Shown here: positions 14,859-22,741 of the stretch, one piece after another | How positions within the stretch are numbered: position 1 is the stretch's first letter | Layout: each line of letters opens with the position of its first letter | NCBI GenBank assembly: GCA_001805465.1 | Contig: MHGH01000019.1 | Location: 1,519-26,646, forward strand | Direction: 5' to 3' | Length of the DNA stretch: 25,128 bases | DNA from: Omnitrophica WOR_2 bacterium RBG_13_41_10 | GTDB lineage: Bacteria; Omnitrophota; Gorgyraeia; Gygaellales; Profunditerraquicolaceae | Program-made: the position numbers and the translations under genes | The notes under the pieces: model-generated | The model's input: only the letters and a program-made list of their open reading frames with translations | Told to the model about the DNA's origin: nothing | Databases searched by the model: none

Positions 14859-15179
14859 TTAAAAGGTAACTATCCTGTCACTCTCTTTGACAATTTCATA
14901 CATATCTTTCATTGTAGAAATCGGGCACATATCCGAATTTTCCTGCTCTCTTGACTTAATACAGCTCCCGCAGGCGTAAATTTTACCTCCCGCCTGCATG
15001 AATTTTTCTGCCTGTTCAATAGTATTAAACTTATCGGCGCTGACTTTCTGATACTCAACGCCCTTGCCCATGAAGAAAATCTTAACTTCGTCTTTCTGGC
15101 CAAGAGCAAAATTAGCATAGCGTAAAGCGTTCCAGCAGGTCTCCGCGTCATTACTTGATATAATCACTCCTATTTTCAT
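14859..15179 (-). CDS. DsrE/TusD-like sulfur-relay family protein
   Basis: A 106-aa small alpha/beta protein. The opening MKIGVIISSNDAETCWNALR and central KIFFMGKGVEY fit the DsrE/DsrF/TusD fold, with cysteines in IYACGSCIKSRE and DMCPIS; members carry a persulfide on a cysteine in this region. The acceptor is unknown. It overlaps the upstream methyltransferase gene by 4 nt and ends 1 nt before the TrmO-like gene. Together with the thioredoxin upstream this hints at thiol or sulfur handling. Confidence 0.75.
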   Translation of the reverse strand: MKIGVIISSNDAETCWNALRYANFALGQKDEVKIFFMGKGVEYQKVSADKFNTIEQAEKFMQAGGKIYACGSCIKSREQENSDMCPISTMKDMYEIVKESDRIVTF

Positions 15180-15796
15180 TTTAATCCTCCTTTAACTACA
15201 ACAAAACCGCCTTTACCAAAACCTCTGCGCGGATTTTCGATAGAAGCGATATTCTCCGGAAAGGAAAATAATGTTTGTAAATAAGAAACCCCTTTAAGTC
15301 CAGCATTTCGAAGCAGGCCCGTTATTTCTTTTACGCCGAAAAAGTGCGCCTGTTTATAAAATACGCTATTCTTTCTATGATAAAATCTGCCTAAAAAACT
15401 GTCCTTATCAACAATACCGATAATAATCTTTCCGCCCTTCCTTAAGACCCTTCTTGCTTCATTTAATACTCTTAGAGGGTCTTTTACAAAACATAAAGTA
15501 ATTATAATGGCAACGTAATCAAAAGTAAAGTTTCCAAATGGCAATTTTTCTCCGTAGCCTAACCTTACATTTACCCCTCTTCTCTTGGCAATTTCAAGCA
15601 TCTTCTTAGAGGGGTCAATTCCGTATTTAATACCTAATGGTGCAGCAAATCTTCCCGTCCCTACCCCAATCTCTAAACCCTTGCCTTTCTTAGGTAAAAC
15701 CCTTTTTATTGCCTCTAGTTCCGATAAATAAGCAAATTTATATTTATCATACCAGGCATCGTATTTTTGATAGTATCGGTCAAAAACACACTTCAT
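15176..15796 (-). CDS. Class I SAM-dependent methyltransferase
   Basis: A 206-aa UbiE-like methyltransferase. Motif I is LEIGVGTGRFA (about residues 41-51), the acidic strand is YGIDPS, and the core FDYVAIIITLCFVKDP followed by ARRVLRKGGKIIIGI gives the usual motifs II and III. Substrate unknown. It overlaps both neighbours by 4 nt (J-domain gene before, DsrE-like gene after), so it is translated as part of that operon. Confidence 0.85.
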   Translation of the reverse strand: MKCVFDRYYQKYDAWYDKYKFAYLSELEAIKRVLPKKGKGLEIGVGTGRFAAPLGIKYGIDPSKKMLEIAKRRGVNVRLGYGEKLPFGNFTFDYVAIIITLCFVKDPLRVLNEARRVLRKGGKIIIGIVDKDSFLGRFYHRKNSVFYKQAHFFGVKEITGLLRNAGLKGVSYLQTLFSFPENIASIENPRRGFGKGGFVVVKGGLK

Positions 15797-16110
15797 AAAT
15801 CCAAATCCCCAAACCAGCCGTCGTAGAAACGCTTAAGATGTTCGTACGTCTCCCTGTCCATAGTGTTTTTCTTCACATCCGGCTCTTTGAAAGAAAATCT
15901 GTAATTTACACAATAGTTTCCGATAACATCCTTGGCGTGGTTTATCTTTTTGAACATCTCCTCACAACGCTTTTTATCTGCCTTTTTACATCTGTCAGGA
16001 TGATATTTCAGGGCGAGGTTGCGATAAGAATCTTTTATTTCCTCTAAACTGGCATCTTCTCCTAACCCTAATAACTTCCTTGCTTCATCGATCTGTTTAA
16101 AATTAATCAT
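15793..16110 (-). CDS. Short J-domain protein
   Basis: A 105-aa protein that is nearly all J domain: helix II DASLEEIKDSYRNLALKY, the HPD motif (KYHPDRC), and helix III CEEMFKKINHAKDVI. There is no G/F-rich, zinc or C-terminal client domain. J domains stimulate DnaK ATPase; a tail of ~40 residues (RETYEHLKRFYDGWFGDLDL) could be its client or membrane contact. It begins 21 nt after trxA and overlaps the methyltransferase by 4 nt. Confidence 0.9.
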   Translation of the reverse strand: MINFKQIDEARKLLGLGEDASLEEIKDSYRNLALKYHPDRCKKADKKRCEEMFKKINHAKDVIGNYCVNYRFSFKEPDVKKNTMDRETYEHLKRFYDGWFGDLDL

Positions 16111-16131
16111 AATACGATCCTGTGTTGTTAA

Positions 16132-16449
16132 TTAAATGTATTTTTTAATCGCACTTTCAAGTTCTGTCTTAGAAGGCGCGCCGATAAATTTATCCACAAC
16201 TTTTCCATTTTTAAAAATCGCCACTGTCGGTATACCCATGATATTGTAGCTAGAAGCTGTCTTACGGGCTTCATCTACGTTTAATTTACAGACTTTTAGT
16301 TTTCCCTTGTATTCTTCGGCAATCTGTTCAATTACCGGCGCAAGCATAAGGCAAGGCCCGCACCATTCTGCCCAGAAGTCTACCAAACAAGGCAATTCCG
16401 ATTCTAACACCTCTTGCTTAAAATTTCCATTATTCACTTTGATTTCCAT
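16132..16449 (-). CDS. trxA: Thioredoxin
   Basis: A 105-aa classic thioredoxin. The active site is WAEWCGPC (C30, C33 region), followed by the cis-proline GIPTVAIFKNG and ending in an amphipathic helix. It keeps cytosolic thiols reduced. The ATG has a good AAGGAG 8 nt upstream. It heads a compact run of trxA, J-domain, methyltransferase, DsrE-like and TrmO-like genes. Confidence 0.95.
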   Translation of the reverse strand: MEIKVNNGNFKQEVLESELPCLVDFWAEWCGPCLMLAPVIEQIAEEYKGKLKVCKLNVDEARKTASSYNIMGIPTVAIFKNGKVVDKFIGAPSKTELESAIKKYI

Positions 16450-16477
16450 TCTTCATTCTCCTTTCTTGAAAATCTAC

Positions 16478-16594
16478 TTATTTTGGCTCTTTTATAAACA
16501 AAAGAGGAAATACTATATCGCTTACACAACTGACTGCACCAAAAAGCGTAAAAGGAACATGCGCTCTTAGTCCTTTTAAAATATGTTTAACCAT
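16478..16594 (-). pseudogene. 38-aa membrane-protein remnant
   Basis: An open frame of 38 codons from ATG at 16594: MVKHILKGLRAHVPFTLFGA, then a Cys and hydrophobic residues, ending FIKEPK. The beginning looks like the amphipathic start plus first membrane helix of a longer membrane protein (a pattern HxPFTxFGA I associate with metal-transport-linked membrane proteins, from memory only). The sequence then stops without further helices in any minus-strand frame. Either it is a truncated gene or a real micro-protein. It sits between the MBL hydrolase and trxA. The ribosome site is weak. Confidence 0.3.
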
Positions 16595-16598
16595 CCTA

Positions 16599-17312
16599 TT
16601 AAATCTCGATTATTTCTTCTGCCTTTATAGGTATAAAGTTTTCTCTATATTGGTTCTTAAAAATTCCCTCTGCCTCTTTTCCACTGCAATGGGTAGGACC
16701 GACTTTTTTGATCCCTATTTTTTTAAGTTCACTGACTATAAGTTCAATATCTTTTCTTTCTTTGCCTAAAAGGTGGAAGCCTCCCAACGCGCAGAGAATT
16801 TCCTTATCAGGGAAGTTTTTCTTTACCTCTTTTAAAATTGTTAAAATCCCCGGATGTGCACAACCAGTTATAACAATTAAACCATTTTCGGAATTTACTA
16901 CCAATGCCTGTTCAGAAATATTGATATTTTTAAATCTTCCCTCTATCTCTCCAGTAGAGTATATTTCATCCTTAATTCTTGATAAGCCTTTTACCTGAAC
17001 CACATTTACACCAAAACTTCCAATTCTTTCTTTTATCTTTATATCAAAACTCGGACAGATATAAACATTTATATCTTTATATCTGTTTATAATGTACCAA
17101 AGCCCGGAAATATGGTCCCAGTGGTCATGAGAAATAACTATATGCTTTATCTTTGAAAGGTCAATATTCATTCTCTCAATATTGCGTAAGAAAACATAGG
17201 GATCGCCGAATGTATCAAAAATGACATCCTCTCCGATTAAAAACGAAACTCCCCATCTGCGAATAAACCGTTCCCACTTGTTTGAACCTTGCGCAATAAG
17301 TTTTATTTTCAT
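16599..17312 (-). CDS. MBL-fold metallohydrolase
   Basis: A 237-aa metallo-beta-lactamase-fold protein. The metal motif HDHWDH (HxHxDH) follows IKHIVIS at about residue 60; further ligands are in GCAHPG and in GGFHL and THCSG near the end. The pattern with a Cys-Ala-His-Pro-Gly is shared with the methanopterin-related MBL group (aminobenzene-phosphate synthase-like), but substrate is unknown. I chose Met at 17312 because AGAGG lies 6 nt upstream; the ATG at 17318 directly abuts it. It starts 12 nt after the ZIP gene. Confidence 0.85.
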   Translation of the reverse strand: MKIKLIAQGSNKWERFIRRWGVSFLIGEDVIFDTFGDPYVFLRNIERMNIDLSKIKHIVISHDHWDHISGLWYIINRYKDINVYICPSFDIKIKERIGSFGVNVVQVKGLSRIKDEIYSTGEIEGRFKNINISEQALVVNSENGLIVITGCAHPGILTILKEVKKNFPDKEILCALGGFHLLGKERKDIELIVSELKKIGIKKVGPTHCSGKEAEGIFKNQYRENFIPIKAEEIIEI

Positions 17313-17324
17313 AGGCATCCCTCT

Positions 17325-18068
17325 TTAATGCTGGTGGGATATTTTTAGCCACAGCATCAAAACAATCCCGAAAATAAAAAACAGCATTGATAAAATTGCA
17401 TCTTTCAATTTTGGCTGCCTATGTAGCTCTGGTATTAAATCACAGGAAGCGATATAAATAAAACCTCCTGCGGCAACCGGTAAAAGAAAATTTGAAAAAC
17501 CATTAAAACGATGAGAAAAGTAAAATCCTATTATTGTACCAATGATAGCAGTAGTAGCAGAGAGAAAATTATAGAATAAAGCCTTTGATTTACTAAAGCC
17601 ACCGTAAAGCAATACCCCAAAATCCCCTAGCTCCTGTGGTATCTCATGCAGAATGATAGCAAAAGTAGCAGCTAACCCTACTTTAATATCTAATACAAAA
17701 CTTGTTCCGATAATAAGCCCGTCAATAAAGTTATGGATCCCATCTCCCACGAGATTTAGATAAGTAAAGGTGTGAATTTCGCATTTCCCTTTATGGCAGT
17801 GCCGCCAATAGAAGTATTTCTCCAAGATGAAAAACAGCATAAATCCCAAAATAACATAAATAAAAGGCGTCAAATAATCAGCTGAATGTTCAAGTGTCTC
17901 AGGTAAAAGATGTAAAAATGCTCCGCCGATTAGCCCGCCTGCTCCAAAACCAACTAATAAAATCAAAATCTCCCTTAATAATTTTTCATTAAGTAAAAGA
18001 CTAAAAATACCTACTAATGAAATAAGACTTACTACTATGCTAGCACTGACCGGCCATAAGAGATTCAT
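17325..18068 (-). CDS. ZIP family divalent metal transporter
   Basis: A 247-aa protein with about eight membrane helices. The two signature metal sites are HNFIDG (residues 112-117, helix 4) and HEIPQE (141-146, helix 5). The cytosolic loop before helix 4 holds a His/Cys-rich stretch HCHKGKCEIH (90-99) that may bind or sense metal. ZIP proteins import Zn, Fe or Mn. The gene overlaps the FmdB-like gene by 4 nt, so the zinc ribbon and transporter are translated together. Confidence 0.93.
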   Translation of the reverse strand: MNLLWPVSASIVVSLISLVGIFSLLLNEKLLREILILLVGFGAGGLIGGAFLHLLPETLEHSADYLTPFIYVILGFMLFFILEKYFYWRHCHKGKCEIHTFTYLNLVGDGIHNFIDGLIIGTSFVLDIKVGLAATFAIILHEIPQELGDFGVLLYGGFSKSKALFYNFLSATTAIIGTIIGFYFSHRFNGFSNFLLPVAAGGFIYIASCDLIPELHRQPKLKDAILSMLFFIFGIVLMLWLKISHQH

Positions 18069-18313
18069 TGTCTACACGCACCTCCATCAGAACAAGGCGG
18101 GGTATCGCATCTTTCTGTTCTACCGCAGCAGGTTTTACCTCCCTGTGAGCCAATGATGCGGCTGCCTGTAGATACGAAACTCTGAGAGAACATTTTGTCT
18201 AAATTCTCACTATTGCAAAAACTACATCTGATTTCAACGGCATCCTTTGTAACGCCAACTAAGAATTCGTTCACCTTACCACAATCCCTGCATTTATATT
18301 CATAGATGGGCAT
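18065..18313 (-). CDS. FmdB-type zinc-ribbon protein
   Basis: An 82-aa FmdB family regulator-like protein: MPIYEYKCRDCG, then CSFCNSENLDKMFS, giving a CxxC...CxxC zinc ribbon in the first 45 residues. The C-terminal tail (GGKTCCGRTERCDTPPCSD) adds five more cysteines, more than usual for the family. Function is poorly defined; members occur with amidase, heme and metal genes. It overlaps the ZIP gene, suggesting a metal-linked role. Confidence 0.85.
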   Translation of the reverse strand: MPIYEYKCRDCGKVNEFLVGVTKDAVEIRCSFCNSENLDKMFSQSFVSTGSRIIGSQGGKTCCGRTERCDTPPCSDGGACRQ

Positions 18314-18346
18314 ATTTTTCTATCCCTTCCCTTCTTTTATGCAATC

Positions 18347-18718
18347 TCAATTTGAATCTCTAAGGGTCCCATTTTTTATCTTGTTCTTATCATCCAATAA
18401 AATAACCTGCGGCTTTATTAACTTTACCTCGTTATCTTCTGCTAATCCGTATAAAATGATACAAATCCTGTCACCTACTTCTCCCTGCCGCGCTGCCGGG
18501 CCATAAAGTGCAATTATCCCGCTATTTTCTTTCTCTCCAATCACATATGTTTCAAGGCGCGCACCGTTGTTAAGGTTTACTACCTGGACTTTTTCGTTCG
18601 GCAGGATATTGCTTTTTAACAAAAGCGCCTTATCAATACCAATACTTCCTTCGTAGTAAAGCTCCTTTTTTGTGACTGTAGCATTATGAATTTTAGACTT
18701 CAGAACCTGTCTTAACAT
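18347..18718 (-). CDS. panD: Aspartate 1-decarboxylase
   Basis: A 123-aa pyruvoyl-dependent enzyme making beta-alanine for pantothenate and CoA. The self-cleavage site is G24-S25 in YYEGSIGID, from which Ser25 yields the pyruvoyl group. K9, Y22, R54 (NGARLETY) and Y58 are conserved. The precursor has the normal length. No other pantothenate gene is in the window. It starts 2 nt before the radical SAM stop region and looks co-transcribed with the Fe-S operon. Confidence 0.95.
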   Translation of the reverse strand: MLRQVLKSKIHNATVTKKELYYEGSIGIDKALLLKSNILPNEKVQVVNLNNGARLETYVIGEKENSGIIALYGPAARQGEVGDRICIILYGLAEDNEVKLIKPQVILLDDKNKIKNGTLRDSN

Positions 18719-18720
18719 TT

Positions 18721-19512
18721 TTATGATTTAACCTTACCTCTTCTTTTTAATGTATCTTCATCGCTTATGGACGCAATATCCTTAAATGTTCTCTCGTCAT
18801 AAACGGAAACTACATTGATTTCCTTACAAGCGGAAATAAAATAATTTTTTATCTTAAAAATATCTTCCTTTACAAACGGCTTAACATTACAGGGCCTTAA
18901 CGGCGTATTAACTTGAACTTCATCCGGCTTAATATAATTTGCCAGATAGATATATTTATTAATCTCCTCTTTATTGTTTTCGATAAACATTATCTGTAAG
19001 GCTAACTTTCCATGATAACCCTTTTTAAATTCCTTTATCCCTTCTAAAATACTGCCGAATTCTATTTCTTTGGCAGGCCTGTTAATTTCTTGTAAAGATT
19101 CCGGCGAACAGGCGTCTAATTTAGCAACCACAAAATCTGTCAAAATAAGCTCTTTTCTTACTTCATCTACTCCCATTAAAGAACCATTAGTCAAAACCGC
19201 GATCGTCTCTTTGCGGACTAACTTTACTGCTTTTATTGCTTCGCCTAAATTGGCCGCCAGGGTAGGCTCTCCTCTGCCGGAAAAAGTAATATAATCTATA
19301 TTTGTTTCGGGCAATTCCCCTAATTCCTCAATAACTTTTTCAACCGGGACATAGGTCTTTCTTTCGAATGTATATTTTTTGGTCGGCCCAAGTTGACAAT
19401 AAACGCAATCAAAGTTACAGATTTTTTCTTCCTGTGAAAGTAAATCTATGCCCAAAGAACTCCCCAGTCTCCAAGAAGGCACCGGGCCATAAATATATCT
19501 ATATTTGAGCAT
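18721..19512 (-). CDS. Radical SAM protein, COG0731-like
   Basis: A 263-aa protein from ATG 19512; the longer frame from 19587 overlaps the upstream gene and lacks family features. It opens with YIYGPVPSWRLGSSLGID, then the cluster motif CNFDCVYC about residues 32-39, and the radical SAM GRGEPT (SAM contact). The Q-L-G-P after the cluster is typical of this wyosine-related radical SAM group. The substrate is not known. It follows the IscU-like scaffold gene by 11 nt and ends 2 nt before panD. Confidence 0.88.
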   Translation of the reverse strand: MLKYRYIYGPVPSWRLGSSLGIDLLSQEEKICNFDCVYCQLGPTKKYTFERKTYVPVEKVIEELGELPETNIDYITFSGRGEPTLAANLGEAIKAVKLVRKETIAVLTNGSLMGVDEVRKELILTDFVVAKLDACSPESLQEINRPAKEIEFGSILEGIKEFKKGYHGKLALQIMFIENNKEEINKYIYLANYIKPDEVQVNTPLRPCNVKPFVKEDIFKIKNYFISACKEINVVSVYDERTFKDIASISDEDTLKRRGKVKS

Positions 19513-19523
19513 AATGACTCTTT

Positions 19524-19919
19524 CTATAATCGTAAAAGGTAATCTGCAATAGCACGATATAAAGTGCTTACCGCCAGAATTGAACAATGCAAATGATCTT
19601 CCGGCAAACCTTTTAGTTTCTTAATCACTTCTGTGGCTGATATTGATAATGCTTCCTTGATAGTCTTGCCTCTGGCTAAACTTGCAGTCATTGCCGCGCA
19701 GGATTTTGTGGCATCACAGCCCTGAGTAAAATACTTAACCTCGGTTATTTTATTCTCTTCAATAACTAAGTAGAATTCCATCTCGTCTCCGCAAGGACCC
19801 TTGATATATGCAGAGCTTGTCGGGTCATTCATCCTTCCGAATAATTCGGGGTCATTGAGAAGCTTGACTATTTCTTGCGGATAACTAAGCAGACTTTCTT
19901 TATCCTCGGATTTATTCAT
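19524..19919 (-). CDS. IscU/NifU-like Fe-S cluster scaffold
   Basis: A 131-aa protein with the IscU fold pattern. The three ligand cysteines are in GPCGDE, TQGCDATKSCAAM and HLHCSI (the last with a neighbouring His). This variant differs from housekeeping IscU and is often found next to MinD/Mrp-type ATPases. It would hold a cluster built from iron and sulfide for transfer to the two ferredoxin-ATPases just upstream. It starts 22 nt after the second ATPase gene. Confidence 0.85.
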   Translation of the reverse strand: MNKSEDKESLLSYPQEIVKLLNDPELFGRMNDPTSSAYIKGPCGDEMEFYLVIEENKITEVKYFTQGCDATKSCAAMTASLARGKTIKEALSISATEVIKKLKGLPEDHLHCSILAVSTLYRAIADYLLRL

Positions 19920-19941
19920 AGTCCCATCCTTTTCTCTAATC

Positions 19942-20787
19942 TTAAAGCATCTCCCAGATTTTAATAACCTCTTCTTTTATTTTCGTATCTTTATATTCCA
20001 TTATAGTTTTACCCTCTACCATTGCTTCCACAACAGATTTATCAAATCCGATTTTTCCAATTAAAGAAATGCCGTTTTTATTACAATATTTCTCTATTTT
20101 TTCCGACATTTCAGTATTCAAATCATATTTGTTTATCACAAGCTTTACAGCAATACCGAAATGTTTAGCCACATCTATAACCCGCAACGCGTCATGCAGG
20201 CCGGAAAGAGTAGGTTCGGTTACAACTATTGCACAATCAATGCCGGAAAGCGAGGCAATTACCGGACACCCTATACCTGGAGCTCCGTCAATAATTACCC
20301 AATCGCAATTATTCTTTTCTGCCAGTTCTTTTGCCTGCTTTCTCACCAAAGAAACAAGTTTACCTGAATTCTCTTCAGCGATCCCGAGCCTGGCATGTAC
20401 CATAGGGCCAAATCGGGTTTCAGAAATAAACCACTCTCCCGCAAGATTCTCTTCCATCTTTATGGCGCCAACCGGACAAATATAACTGCAAAAAGCACAC
20501 CCTTCGCAGGAAACATGATCAATCACAAAATCATCGCTTATCGCATTAAATCTGCAAGCAACAATACATTTGCCGCATTGTTGACAGATTTTCTTATTAA
20601 TTGAGGCGCTTAACCCGCTTCTAAATTTATGGCGCTCTTTTATATTCGGCTGCAATAATAAATGTAAATCTGCTGCATCGACATCGCAGTCAGCCATAAC
20701 CTTATTTTTTGCTAATGCCGCAAATGCCCCTGTAATTACGGTCTTGCCGGTGCCGCCCTTTCCGCTAATAATCACAATCTGCTTCAT
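19942..20787 (-). CDS. MinD superfamily ATPase with inserted ferredoxin domain, second copy
   Basis: A 281-aa ParA/MinD-type P-loop ATPase. The deviant Walker A is SGKGGTGKT (residues 8-16) and the switch region is IDGAPGIGCPV. Between them an insert of two 4Fe-4S motifs, CQQCGKCIVAC and CEGCAFCSYIC, forms a ferredoxin domain (about residues 68-112). Close relatives accompany orange-protein (ORP) and NifX-like proteins in anaerobes. The gene overlaps its paralogue by 4 nt, so the two likely form a heterodimer. It may couple ATP hydrolysis to cluster transfer. Confidence 0.92.
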   Translation of the reverse strand: MKQIVIISGKGGTGKTVITGAFAALAKNKVMADCDVDAADLHLLLQPNIKERHKFRSGLSASINKKICQQCGKCIVACRFNAISDDFVIDHVSCEGCAFCSYICPVGAIKMEENLAGEWFISETRFGPMVHARLGIAEENSGKLVSLVRKQAKELAEKNNCDWVIIDGAPGIGCPVIASLSGIDCAIVVTEPTLSGLHDALRVIDVAKHFGIAVKLVINKYDLNTEMSEKIEKYCNKNGISLIGKIGFDKSVVEAMVEGKTIMEYKDTKIKEEVIKIWEML

Positions 20788-21635
20788 TTTGTTCTCTCTG
20801 CAATCCGTTTATATAATATGGCAAACTCTTTTTCGTATTGGGGAAATGCCGCAACTATGGGTTCTCCCTTGGAATAGGCCATGGCTATTTCTTTTTTAAA
20901 TGGTATTCTCATCAATACAGGGATATTTTCTTTTTGGCAATACTCTTCGGTTTTATTATTTCCTAAATCAGCGCGGTTAATTACTACCCCAAAAGGAATC
21001 GCGAGTTTCTTTAATACTGCTACCGCTAAAATCAGGTCATTTAAACCAAAAGGTGTGGGCTCAGTAACTAATATGCAAAAATCACTGCCCTTGACTGAAG
21101 TAACTACAGGACAAGATGTCCCGGGTGGAGCGTCAATAATGACGGTTTTTTTAAGATTTATATGCTCTTTAACCTGCCGGATAAGAGGTGGAGACATTGC
21201 TTCGCCTATATTGAGTTTTCCGTGGATAAATTCTATTTTGCCGCAATTGCCTAACTCTACGACGCCGATTTCTCTTTTTACTTCTTTTATCGCGTTTTCA
21301 GGGCAAAGAGCACTGCAAGCACCGCAGCCATGGCATAGATGCGCGAATACCAAAGTAGTCCCTTTTTTTCCGTCTTGAGACGGAAGCACTGCTATGGCAT
21401 TATAAACACAAACCTGAGCACATTTGCCACAGTAATTACATCTTGATTTATCGATTTCAGGGACAGGTATATATGCCTTCTTCTGTTCTTTAATTATCGG
21501 CTTTAAAAAGATGTGGGCATTCGGCTCTTCCACATCGCAATCCAGAAACTGCACATTACTCAAAGATAAAGCCAAGTTAACTGCAATCGTCGTCTTACCC
21601 GTCCCGCCTTTTCCGCTGGCAACTGAAATAATCAT
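20784..21635 (-). CDS. MinD superfamily ATPase with inserted ferredoxin domain, first copy
   Basis: A 283-aa paralogue of the next gene with the same layout: ASGKGGTGKTT Walker A near residue 7, ferredoxin insert CNYCGKCAQVC and CHGCGACSALC (about 66-112), and switch IDAPPGTSCPV. The two copies have clearly diverged. It overlaps the methyltransferase gene before it and the second ATPase after it, each by 4 nt. Soluble; no membrane-targeting helix is apparent at the C terminus. Confidence 0.92.
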   Translation of the reverse strand: MIISVASGKGGTGKTTIAVNLALSLSNVQFLDCDVEEPNAHIFLKPIIKEQKKAYIPVPEIDKSRCNYCGKCAQVCVYNAIAVLPSQDGKKGTTLVFAHLCHGCGACSALCPENAIKEVKREIGVVELGNCGKIEFIHGKLNIGEAMSPPLIRQVKEHINLKKTVIIDAPPGTSCPVVTSVKGSDFCILVTEPTPFGLNDLILAVAVLKKLAIPFGVVINRADLGNNKTEEYCQKENIPVLMRIPFKKEIAMAYSKGEPIVAAFPQYEKEFAILYKRIAERTK

Positions 21636-22252
21636 ATTAATTGATGGTACGCTATTAAAACTTCCTGAAATTTGCTACTTGCCTTATCAACCTCAAAGCC
21701 CTTTTCTATTAAATAGCGCTCTATATCAGGCAAGGTAGTTTTACTGGCCTGGTGCTTTCTGCCTTCACTGGCGTGTATTTTATCCATTAAGCTCATCCCT
21801 TCCTTAGTAAAATCGCTTAAAATAAGCTTTCCCTCAAAGGAAAGCAGGCGGATTAACTCATCCAGAACTTTATAGGGATTTATCAAATGGTGGAAGGTGT
21901 TTATTGAGAAAATGATATCGAAACTCTTATCTTTAAAACTCAAAGATTCGCCGTTCTCAATACGAAAATCTACCAAGTGGTCAAGCCCAAAATATTTTAG
22001 ATTTAGCCGCGCAAATTTCTGCTCTTGTTCAGAAATATCAAACGTGGTAAATCGATATCCTTCTTTAGCCAAAGCGAGCGCAAAGTGGCCTTTACCAGTT
22101 CCGGCCTCCAATACATCGCCATAAATAGGCTGGGCCTTTTCAATAATGAAGGCCCTCTCCTGGTCAATATCGCAGCCAAAACTTTTATATAAAGCTTTAC
22201 GCTCTAAATATCGTTTGTGGTTCTCTAATACTTCTTTGTCCAAGACAGCCAC
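21632..22252 (-). CDS. Class I SAM-dependent methyltransferase
   Basis: A 206-aa methyltransferase with GTG start at 22252, immediately after the zinc-ribbon stop codon. Motif I is VLEAGTGKGHFA (about residues 46-57), the acidic strand TFDISE and motif II FDIIFSINTFHHL. A long N-terminal helical region (about 40 residues) precedes the fold. Substrate unknown. Being wedged between a zinc ribbon and two Fe-S ATPases suggests modification of a cofactor or protein in that pathway, as inference. Confidence 0.85.
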   Translation of the reverse strand: MAVLDKEVLENHKRYLERKALYKSFGCDIDQERAFIIEKAQPIYGDVLEAGTGKGHFALALAKEGYRFTTFDISEQEQKFARLNLKYFGLDHLVDFRIENGESLSFKDKSFDIIFSINTFHHLINPYKVLDELIRLLSFEGKLILSDFTKEGMSLMDKIHASEGRKHQASKTTLPDIERYLIEKGFEVDKASSKFQEVLIAYHQLI

Positions 22253-22465
22253 TCACTCTCTGACCATTCTTATCCCGCACTTAGGGCAATTCATAGATGC
22301 GCAAGGTGTACCTGCCTGATGCACGACTTTAGCCCCACAACTTGGACAGACACAATTTCCTCCCGGTCCTGCGCTACCTCTTCCGCCTCTACCCCGACCC
22401 ATTCCCATACCCCTTCCCATCCCCGGACCTTGGCCTAAAGGGCCGGTTCCATCGCCTCTTGGCAT
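22253..22465 (-). CDS. Gly-rich DUF5320-like protein with C-terminal zinc ribbon
   Basis: A 70-aa protein starting at ATG 22465, 7 nt after AGGAGGT. The N-terminal half is Gly/Met/Arg repeats (GPGMGRGMGMGRGRGGRG), the C-terminal half a zinc ribbon (CPSCGAK and MNCPKCGIRMV). The opening MPRGDGTGPLGQGP matches the start of the DUF5320 protein at 24189 and resembles the Fur-family start (MPRGECRGQG). Function unknown; probably a small metal-binding adaptor. Confidence 0.75.
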   Translation of the reverse strand: MPRGDGTGPLGQGPGMGRGMGMGRGRGGRGSAGPGGNCVCPSCGAKVVHQAGTPCASMNCPKCGIRMVRE

Positions 22466-22477
22466 ACTAATCACCTC

Positions 22478-22729
22478 CTAATCGTGCTCTCTAAATACCT
22501 TGTCCTGTGTTGGATCATTGTTTCTAATCCATTCTATAAGCATTGCTGTGTGTTCTTTCTCCTCGTTCATATTATGCGCAAGGAGTTTTTTCAATGACTC
22601 ATCATCGGTAGCGTCAATCCTCTCCTGATAAAAATCTATTGCTTCAAGTTCTTCCCTTAAGGATTTTCTTGCCCTTTCTAAATCAACGTGCTTAGGGTCT
22701 AATTTTTCTAACGGCTCAAAAAATGGCAT
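22478..22729 (-). CDS. EncFtn-like (encapsulated ferritin-like) mini-protein
   Basis: An 83-aa two-helix ferritin-like protein. The stretches EELEAIDFYQERIDA and LLAHNMNEEKEHTAM match, from memory, the Rhodospirillum rubrum encapsulated ferritin, including its ferroxidase ligands E32, E62 and H65 (here E27, E57, H60). Such proteins dimerise to build one di-iron site and form a decameric ring. The C terminus ends at NNDPTQDKVFREHD and lacks the extra tail holding an encapsulin-targeting peptide. No encapsulin shell gene is in the window. Strong Shine-Dalgarno AGGAGGT, overlapping the ferredoxin stop. Confidence 0.88.
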   Translation of the reverse strand: MPFFEPLEKLDPKHVDLERARKSLREELEAIDFYQERIDATDDESLKKLLAHNMNEEKEHTAMLIEWIRNNDPTQDKVFREHD

Positions 22730-22741
22730 TCAAATCACCTC

